Below the pieces are notes generated by a model, which saw nothing but the letters and a program-made list of their open reading frames with translations, did not search any database and had not been told where the DNA came from. A program made the translations under genes and the position numbers. From a virus, in the IMG/VR virus record IMGVR_UViG_3300032241_000603, positions 1 to 49,903 of that record: a DNA stretch of 49,903 nucleotides, one strand, 5' to 3'. Below are positions 1 through 9,900 of this stretch, piece by piece. Position 1 is the stretch's first letter, and every line of letters starts with the position of its first letter.

Positions 1-237
1 AGAAAGACTGCACCTACCGAGTGGTATGTAGCTTATGAAACTGAGCCGGGAAGTTATACCTTGATAGGTCCTCGCAGAAAAGATAAAGCTTATATACAAA
101 AACTTTACCCGCAACTCAAAGATAGAGTTGCTAAGAAATTGGATTTTTCTGGACTTATTCCAGCTGATCAATATAGAAAAGAATGGAAGCGTGGATATAG
201 TCAAATACATCCAGGCGATCCAGATTACAAAAGCTAG
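1..237 (+). CDS. C-terminal part of an unrecognised phage protein
   Basis: The frame is open from the first base of the window to a TAG at 235-237, giving 78 residues of a protein whose start lies outside. The visible part is hydrophilic and rich in Lys, Tyr and Asp, with no signal, membrane segment or Cys motif. I do not recognise the family. Its stop overlaps the stop of the convergent minus-strand gene by 4 bp, so the two transcripts meet here with no visible terminator hairpin between them. Codon use matches the neighbouring phage genes. That it is coding rests on the uninterrupted frame and the clean convergent junction. Confidence 0.6.
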   Translation, partial: RKTAPTEWYVAYETEPGSYTLIGPRRKDKAYIQKLYPQLKDRVAKKLDFSGLIPADQYRKEWKRGYSQIHPGDPDYKS

Positions 238-521
238 AATTGGTCGAGTGTCTTAAGACTGCTAGCTGGCATATCCCACACTCGTCTTGCTTCAACACCC
301 TTGCTCTGCGCAAACTTCTTAGCATCACAATCACTACATACGTGATAAAAATTATTGTTTAATCTTTTAGGGTCCATGTCCCCTTTGTCTCGATTAAACA
401 CTCCCTGACAACTGTCACATCTGAATACTACAACTGCTTTTCTACGGGCATAGGTATGGACCTTACCGCGTTTGCTGGTTCGCATATAATGATTTTCTCG
501 AAATTCAATGCCAATATACAT
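234..521 (-). CDS. small zinc-ribbon protein, function unknown
   Basis: A 95-residue basic protein with two CxxC knuckles (CDSC at 35-38 and CSDC at 62-65), which is the pattern of a zinc ribbon. The segment between them is rich in Lys, Arg and Asn. Related small proteins are common in aquatic T4-like phages, but no function is established that I know of. The first Met has no clear ribosome site. An alternative Met at residue 13 (485) is preceded by a GAGA stretch and may be the true start. It is the only minus-strand gene in the first 21 kb and lies divergent from the Fe-S carrier gene. A nucleic-acid-binding role is inference. Confidence 0.65.
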   Translation of the reverse strand: MYIGIEFRENHYMRTSKRGKVHTYARRKAVVVFRCDSCQGVFNRDKGDMDPKRLNNNFYHVCSDCDAKKFAQSKGVEARRVWDMPASSLKTLDQF

Positions 522-554
522 ACTTGTATTTACATTAAGGTTATAAAATCCTTT

Positions 555-562
555 GATAAATA
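555..562 (+). promoter_or_regulatory. T4-type late promoter, GATAAATA
   Basis: GATAAATA followed by C lies 18 bp upstream of the ATG of the Fe-S carrier gene and matches 7 of 8 positions of the T4 late consensus TATAAATA. It probably drives the Fe-S carrier together with the fibre genes, since no other promoter is visible in the following 12 kb. Confidence 0.6.
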
Positions 563-579
563 CTCAATCGAGGGTAATT

Positions 580-903
580 ATGATCACTATTTCAGATTCA
601 GCAAAGACAAAAATCAAGGACTTGCTCCTTGAAGAAAACAATCCTAACCTAGCACTACGCACATTTGTCCAAGGCGGCGGATGTAGTGGATTTCAGTATG
701 GTTTTACTTTTGACGAAGAGCAAAATGAAGATGACTTTGAAATTCCTCTAGACGATTTTAAAGTGCTTGTAGATTCGATGAGTATGCAGTATCTAACAGG
801 TGCAGAAATAGATTATAAAGAAGATGTAATGGGTAGCAGTTTTAGTATAAAGAATCCTAATGCAACAACAACATGCGGCTGCGGTAGCAGTTTTGGAGTT
901 TAA
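580..903 (+). CDS. A-type iron-sulfur carrier (IscA/ErpA/HesB family)
   Basis: This 107-residue protein has the full A-type carrier signature: one Cys in GGGCSGFQY (C35) and a C-terminal CGCG pair (C99 and C101), the three ligands that hold or transfer an Fe-S cluster or iron. Length is typical of IscA, SufA and ErpA. The ATG at 580 is chosen because a GAGGG ribosome site precedes it. A longer frame from a TTG at 553 would start inside the late promoter. Only 2 bp separate it from the giant fibre gene, so the two are cotranscribed as late genes. Family members hand clusters to apoproteins. Whether this one serves host enzymes during infection or a virion protein cannot be told from sequence. 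Confidence 0.93.
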   Translation: MITISDSAKTKIKDLLLEENNPNLALRTFVQGGGCSGFQYGFTFDEEQNEDDFEIPLDDFKVLVDSMSMQYLTGAEIDYKEDVMGSSFSIKNPNATTTCGCGSSFGV

Positions 904-905
904 TA

Positions 906-3900
906 ATGGCAAAGCAAGTAATTGATATTGGTATAACAGGCAATGACGGAACTGGCGACAGTATCCGCACTTCGTTTAACAAAGTAAACGAGAATTTTAG
1001 CGAGCTTTATGCCATATTTGGAGTTGGTGACGGTAAAATTAGATTTACTGATTTAAGTGATGCACCGTCAAGTTATACTGCTAATCAAATTATTATGTCT
1101 AGCAACAATGGTGATAACCTAACTGCTAGAACACTTGTTGGAAATAATATTACTTTTACTGAAACAAACGATAGCCAATTGGTAATCACTGCTAGTTCAG
1201 TGTTGTTACAACAAGAACAAACTCCAACTTTAAATCATCCGTTAAATGTAAATTTACAGGCGATTGGTCGTGTTCCCTATCCTAGTGATGCACTAGTGAC
1301 TGCATTTAATAATGCGTTTAATCCTACACCTTTAATTACACAAGCAGACTTAGCTATCTCTAAAGGATATGCAGATGCTACATATATTGCAAAAGGATCT
1401 GGCGGATTACTATCAACTGCACTTAAAGTTCGAAATGAACCAAACACTCCACAAACAAATGATGTAGATTATGATCCAACATTACAAGGTAATTATGTAG
1501 CCACTGAAGCAATTCAACGTCGTCATGCTGTTCGTAGAGATGGCGATACAATGATTGGAGCATTAACTCTAAATGACCATCCAGCACCAATGTCTGGATT
1601 CGGAACTCCAAATAGTTCTCAAGATCTACAGGCCGCTACTAAATTTTACGTAGACAATTCTACATTTACAAGTAATGTTAACTTGTATGTGTCCACCCAA
1701 GGAGACGATTTACAAGCTAAAACTCCAGCTGGTAAGCAAGGTCGTAATCTTAGATATGCATTTAAAACAATCGGTGCGGCTGCTTTATATGCAGATTCAT
1801 TAATTAATTTATCTGCTTTAGAGCCTGGTCCATATCGTCAAACTATTGCATTTACTATTCCACCAAATCAAACATTTAGCACTATTAGCGACGTTAGTTT
1901 AACTGGCGGTAATACTCATACATCAATAAGTGACTATGGTTACGAAAATGCATTTAAGTTATTAGAAGCAAACAAGGCATTTATTCAAGCAGAAACAATT
2001 GCCTATTTGAATGAAAAATATGTTAATCAATTTACCTATTCAGTATCACAATATCAATCACTAATTAATCAAATTTTAACTGCGGTATCGTATGACCTAG
2101 TATTAGGCACTACCTTTAATACTACCGCCGTAGCCACAGAACTATATGGAGCAAATTATCCTCTATTAGTTTCAAATCAATTGTTGCAAGCAACTACCGC
2201 TATCAACTATGCACTAACACAGATTACAAATTATTCTTATAGCACACCTACACTAACAAATTATATTAGTCAAGTGTTGACTGCTATTGAATATGACTTG
2301 TTATATCAGTCAAACTATCAGAGTTTACAAATTGGTTTAGCATTTAATGGTTACGGAACTGGAATTAGTGGGACAGAAATTACTGCAATTCTTGAAAATT
2401 TAAAGACTGGTGTCTTAGGCCTATCTGCAATTAATTCTGTAAATCAAAGTGTATCAAATATTACATCTAATTTTGCTGTAATTGAAGCGGCTATACTAAC
2501 TGGAACAACTCCTACAGCAACATTTCCAGCACAAGCATCTACAACAAGTAGCCAAACAAGTGCGCAGTATTTGTTAATCAATAACATTTCATTTATTCAA
2601 GCAGAATTAGTTGCGTTCATTACTGCTAACTATCCAAACAATACATATAACAGAGTAAGTTGCCAACGTGACATCAAGTATGTTATCGAAAGTTTAGTCT
2701 ATGACATGATGTATGGCGGTAATAGCCAAACTGTTTATGCCGCGTTGAGATATTGGGAATATGCTTATGTTTTACAAGAAGACCCAGCAAGTTTCTGGAC
2801 AACAGTATACAGCTATTTAGGAACATTGGTGCAAGCAGTAGTTGGTAATGTGCCACCTGCTTTATTATATCAAACTAGTGTAACACAATATTTAAATTCA
2901 ACTTACCAAGGCGGTAGTAGCCAAGCATCTGGTTTGGCTGCAAACGTTGCTACATTTGTTCAAATCATTGGAACTGTAGGCGGATCTACTCCATCTCCTA
3001 TTACCTTAGTAGGAAGCCCATCTACTATCACCATCCAAGGCGGAACAGTTTCAGTTACCTACCCAACTATTAGTTTAGGTGCTACTGCTTTCCAAACTGG
3101 TAGAACAGCAATCGTAAATAATACTACGACACTACAAGCTGGCGTTACTACCTATATTAATAGTAATTTTAATGTAATTAACGATGCAACAACCTTAAGC
3201 AATATTACTAGTCTGTTTGGTAACGTTACTAATTTGTTAAACAATGGTATCGGCACAAGATCCGTTCCCTCATATACAAGTCCAAGCGGAGCAGATACAG
3301 GTGTATCAAACGCACGTTCATTAATTTTACAAAACTTTGGATTTATAGAAGATGAAACTGTAGGATGGCTTGCTGTTAACTACCCAAGCCTAAGCTATAA
3401 CGCAACTACATTTAAAACAAATTTAAGTTATCTTTTAGAAGCAGTTTGCTATGATATAACCTATGGTGGTAATACTGGAAGTATACTAGCGGCACAACAA
3501 TATTATATTAATAATAGTGCCTTAATGACCGGAGCAGGTGCTGGTGCTATTATTGCGGGATTTAACTACGCACAATCTTTAACTGTAAACGTTATTCAAA
3601 ATCAGCTAGTAACACAGCTACACACTGGTGTTGGCTATCCTATTACTACTCCTGGAAGAACCCAAGTTATTAATAATGGATTAACTAACGGATTAGATGC
3701 CCAAAGTGCTGTCAACGTATTGTGGAACGCTATTAAAGAAATTGCCGCCAGCAATCCAGCATTACCGACTAGTGATATAACATACACTGCGCCAAGTTTA
3801 ACAGGATATAATTCTACATTCTTGTCTGCTTATAATATTATAACAAATAACGGAGCAACTATTGCTACCGCAGTTACAAACTATATTAGTTCAACATTTG

Positions 3901-6900
3901 CAGGCGGGTTTACTTATAATCAATCTCATTGTTACAGCGACATTGGCAACATTATCGATGCCGCATGTATTGACCTTATTACAGGCGGAACATATCAAAG
4001 TATAAATGCTGGTAAGAGTTATTACAAAAACGTATCAGCTAAGTCAATTGCTATTGGCACTCAATTAACCGAAACATTAGATGGTATACAATTTGCGCAA
4101 TCATTAGCTGTTCAATGTTTAAATCAAACAACACAAACTCGTTATCAATCACTTGTCAGTCAAGTATTCTTAACTCCTTCAACTCCGAACACTACATTTG
4201 CTTCTGCATTGACAACTTTTAATACTAACTATGGTTATATTATTAGCATTATCAAAACTGGGTTTGGAACTGCACCTGCTCCAACATACGGAAGCGGAGT
4301 TTATACGGTAACGTTTAATAACGGTGGTAATGGTTATGTTGACCAAGGTGCGCCTGGCGACATTCATATCATACCAGGTAAAGTTTTAATCGGTAATGTA
4401 GGTGGCGCTAATGGTATTATAACAAAATACACTCCATCAGGCGGTGGTGCAAGTTATGACACAATTGCTCTTAACTTATCACAACCTGGATTCTTCCAAT
4501 TTGTGCCAACTACTGCAACTGGATCTAGCGGAACTAATACTGTAACCGTTGCTTCATTAACCTACACTACAGCATTTAACGGCACTTCTACTATAGCAGT
4601 TGGTATGGGAATAACTGGGAGTGCTAACATACAGAATGGAACTGTAGTTACAGCTATTAATACAAATACAAATACTATCACGTTAAACTATAATTTGTTA
4701 GGTAGCTTGTCTAATACCAGTGTTGTGTTCGGTGAGACTCTTGACTATGGTGAAACTGTTCCAGTTCAAGAAATTGTTATCTTTGTCGAGGCCGGTGTTT
4801 ACTATGAAGATTATCCTATTAAATTACCTACTAACGTAAGTATTAAGGGTGATGATTTCCGTAGAACTATTGTTCGACCATTAGATAGAATATCGCAGTC
4901 TCCATGGAGATCAACATTCTTCTATCGCGATTCAGTTATAGATGGACTGTTATTAGGGCCTATTAATTATAACGTAGACTACGCTCCCTCTTCTACTGCA
5001 ACACTTGGCGGTATTACCGGTAATATTGCTATTACATTAGGCAGTGGACAGGCAAGTCAAAATTGGATTGGTTATCTAATTGTCGACAACGCAACTCCAA
5101 TTAGCGGAAAGGCTGTTATTAATAGTGTTGCCGGTAACGTGTTGAATTGTTCAGTAGTATATCCGTTCTCTTCGCAAACAACTTATGCTAGTGGAAACTG
5201 GCATATTTACAGCACAACAAATTATGGTAGACATTATTTGTCTAATCCATTAGATCCAAACTCAACTCCATTAAACAACAAATACATTGACGTATTCTTG
5301 TGTAATGATGCTACACGTATTAACAACATGACAATGCAAGGTCATGGCGGGTTTGCCATGGTGTTGGATCCAACTGGACAAATTAAAACTAAATCACCTT
5401 ATGGACAAGTATGTTCTAGTTTTAGCCGCAGTATCAACGCTCAACGATTTGCTGGTGGGCAGTTTGTTGATGGATTTGCTGGACGTTTACAAGGAACGAT
5501 TGTAGGTGTTGCTAACAGCGGTATAACACTTACAGTTCAAGGTCTTTTCAATAGCGGTCTTGATATTCGACCACCATCAACTCCTTGTGCGTTTTATTTC
5601 CAAGGTTTCCGTTATCAAGTTAACAATGTAGTAAGCTATTCACCAGTTACACAGGTCACAACTTCAACCTATCTAAGCGGTGGTGCTAGTGGACAAAATA
5701 CAATAGTATTATCAGGAAATTTAAACATTGTAGTTGGTCAATTTATTAGTGGAACCGGAGTGCCGACTGGTGCTTATATTACTGCTGTTGGAACTACTAC
5801 AACTAACGGAACTCCAGTAGCTATGTCAGTTAACTTAACTGCTCAGGCTGCTGGAACATATACTATATCAGCACCTCAAGTTGTATTGACTTTAGACACA
5901 TCTACTCCTTACTATCCAGCTTCATTGTATAATAATACAACATGCTCACGCGACGTAGGATTAATCTTAGATGCAGTAACATGGGATCTTGTAACTGGTT
6001 CAAACTTCCAATCTGTTAGATCAGGACTTGCTTATCTTAGAGGTGATGCTAGTGTAGTTACTGGAACTCAATTACAACAAACTGTTGCTGGTATTAGTGA
6101 AACACTTCAACTAGCTACATCACTTATCTCAACTACTGCAACTGTTACTAGTTTAATAAATTCACAGTCAATTATCAACAATATTATTCAACAAGGAACA
6201 GGCGGAGCACCAACAATTACATTCCCAACAGGAGTTAATTCTACTGCCAATGCTGTTAACTTAAAGAATAATTTACAAGGTAACAGATCATTTATTCAAT
6301 CAGAAATAGTTGCCTGGATTGCAAGTAATTATAACACAAACAGTATTACAAATTATAGTGCAGTTACCTGTGCTCGAGATGTCGGTTACATAGTTGATAG
6401 TATTTGCTACGATATTATGTATGGCGGAAACAGCATGACTTATGATGCTGTGCTTTCATACTATGGACAAAGCGTTATCAGCGGACCACAAACCGACCAA
6501 ATTACTGGTGAAGAATCAGTAACGGCTGCCGCATATGGTAGATTGCAAACAGTATTACAACAAATTGCAACAAATACAAGTGTTACTAAATCATCTGGTA
6601 ATATTTCAACACAAATTACAAGCTATACAGCAATATCAAGTGGTAGCACAGAATATGGCTATATCACTTCATTGACTAATTTGATCGTTGATTATGTTGC
6701 AGACGGTGTATTCAATAGTGGAGAAACAAGAACAACTCCAACTCTATCTGGGTTAAATTCAGCGGCTCTTGCTGATAGAACTACAATTGAAAATGCCAAA
6801 ACTACAATTCAAACTGGTGTTATTAATTACCTAAATGCAGGTGGAGGTTTACTAATCAATATCGAGCAAGGCGGTAACAAGTCAATGTTGGCAAATGACT

Positions 6901-9900
6901 TTGCTATGATTAACGACCTTGGCTATGCGATTCTTTGCACCAACGGTGGTGTATCAGAACAAGTATCAACATTTACTTACTACTGCTGGACTCACTATTG
7001 GGCATTGAATGGTGGACAGATTCGTTCTGTTGCAGGTTCAAATGCCTACGGACAATATGCCTTACGTGCTAGCGGATATGATGTAACTGAATTGCCAGAT
7101 GCAGTCAATCTAGCTAACACCATGGTTCAAGTGGCTCGTGTCTACAAGCAAGGTGCATTTGCTACTAGTGCGGCTCCTACAGTTAGCCAACAGGCAATTA
7201 TTCTTTATATTGTTGGTTATCAATATATTCCAACAAATAACAGTGAACTTGAAATTGACCATACTGTTGCTGGGTTAGGTATCACTAGATACTTAATTTC
7301 TGGGGTAACACATACCGGTGTAACAATATCAGCTAACGGTATTCAACAAAACGTTTTACAAATAAATTTAAGCACTTCTGGAAGTTCTGGAACTTCTAGC
7401 ACAGGTCTAGTTGCTACATTATATGACGGTCAACAAGTGACTATTCGTGTATTAAGTAACGTTAAGTTTTATAATATTGCTAACGTAAAACCTACTCGTC
7501 CAAGCACTGCGCTACAATATGTAGATAACTTGTCAGCAATTTATAGAGTTATTTCTTATAACCTAACTGAAGCTACAGGTGAGCCATTTGGTCTCGGTAG
7601 CGGTATTGCTATTCTTGGAAGTGATTCATCTTTCAATTATTATCTGTTTACTACTGACGTTCTAAATTTAACTCAGTTAGATCCTCAAGATGCTACAAAA
7701 ACACAAGGTTCAAAAGTTGGAGATAATAAAATTGCTGTATTGCAAATTAGCACTCAAACAACAATTGATCAAATTAACAAAGGAACTTATGTAACTGGTT
7801 GGAATGGACGTATTCATCGAATCATCAGTTATACCATTCCTACATTTATTGCTACTGGAACTTATGTAAGTTATACCGCGGTTGGAAGTGTATACACACT
7901 GATTGTTAGCGCAGTAGCGGGAACAATTGTCAACGGTGATATTGTAACAGGCACTGGCTTCAATGGAACACAAACTGTTCAAAGTTTTTCATACAATTCG
8001 ACAACTGCACTAACAACTATTATACTTACTTCGGCAGCTTCGGGCTCACCAAGCGGCACGATTACATTTGGTGTTGCCAAGAATGGATACTTAACCATTG
8101 ACCCAAATCCAATCCTTAATACTGTTGGTAGTAGCAGTTATCCAATACCTGCTATGACTTATAATAGCCAAGTGTCTAACGCCACTGGTTACAGCTTTGT
8201 TACCTATGACGTAGCATGGACTCCTTCTCAGTTGCCAATTGTTGACAATTTCTACTTGGTTAACGGTCAGGCTAATACAAGTTATAATGTAAGTAGTCAA
8301 ATTACTAGTTCAGTAAGTAAAACACAAATTACTGTATCGTCAACAACAGGCCTGTCAGTAGGCATGGTGGTAACTTGTTCAACTGCTGGCTCTTATGTGC
8401 CAAGCGGAACAATTATTCAAAGTATTGATAGCCCAACACAATTTACAGTTAGCCCAGCATGTTGGGTTCCAGCAGGTGCATTTGTTAGTTCTACAATTGT
8501 TTCAGTGTTGCAAGGTGTAACAATTACCAATGGTGGTAGCGGTTACTCTAGCAGTAATCCTCCAATTGCAACCGTCGGTGGAGTTACTTCAGGCGGAGCA
8601 GTAACACAGGCTATTGTGTCATTGATTGTTACAGGTGGTAGTATTACTAACGTAATCATTGTTAGCCCTGGATATGGATACACTTCAACACCAGATATTA
8701 CAATTACTACTCCTAACGGAGGAACTGGAGCTGTTCTTACTGCTGTGTTAAGTGCTACTGCAACTACAAATACTACTGCTCAAGCAGGTGTAAGTATTAA
8801 TCAAGTTACAGTTCCATACTCTACATTGCCCGGGGCATTTACTCTGGGAACAAGCATAACAGTAACGACTGGAACTGGTAGTGCAACAGCATATACCTAT
8901 AATAGCGTAACAGGATATAGTGCAACATTCGGGTTTGGAACAACTACTGCACCAACTGCAAATGCTTGGTTCAAAGTTGCTGGACATGCTAATCCATTGT
9001 ATAATGGTTTCTATCAAGCAATTAGTAGCACTACTACAAGTGTTAATTTATTCTACAAATATAATCCAGGTATTGGAACACTAATCAGTATTCCAGCGGC
9101 AGCAAGTGCCCCAACGATCACAGGCTCCGGACCATACCTAGTAACTTACGCAATTACAACAACTGCAAGTGCTACCAGTGCTACAATCTCAACTACTACA
9201 TTAACTGTAGCTGGAACTGTTACAGGAACATTTGCAACTGGTATGGTGCTAAGTGGCGGAACTATTGCTACTAATTCAGCAAGCTCTGGAACTAGCGGAC
9301 AGTTTACTATTGTTGTTAGTGGAACACAAACTGGAACATTTGCTGTTAATCAACCAGTTAGCGGAACTGGTGTCGGAACTGGTGCTGTTATTACTAATAT
9401 TAATAGTTCTACCCTAACTGTTAGTGTAGCCAATAGTGGCGCAGTCTCAGGAACAATAACAGGCGGACTACCAGCTAACACTTATTGGATTACTGGTCAG
9501 CTAACAGGAACAACTCCAGTAGTAAGCACAACAAGAGCAAGTGGTGGAACTGCTGGAACTAATACATTTGTAGTTACATCTGCAACTAGTATTGTTACTG
9601 GTCAGCTGATCACTGGTTCTAATTTACCAAGTGGAACCTATGTTAGTGCAATTAGCGGAACTACTATTACTGTAAGTCAAAACTTTACAACCGGTGGCGC
9701 AACTGGAACATATAATTTCTATGTGCCAGGTGTTGCTGGAACATATAGTATAAATGCATCAGCTAGTTCAGTTGGGGCCGCAACTATCACTGGAACTATT
9801 ACTCCTCCAGTAATAGGTAGCACTTGGACTGTAGCTGATGATAATCCTACAAGCTATAACAGTTCATCTCCACTAACGGTTACTGCCAGTTCAACAACAA

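Noticed and set aside
553-579. TTG start at 553 for the Fe-S carrier
   Set aside because: It would place the start inside the late promoter, while ATG 580 has a GAGGG site and gives the normal family length.
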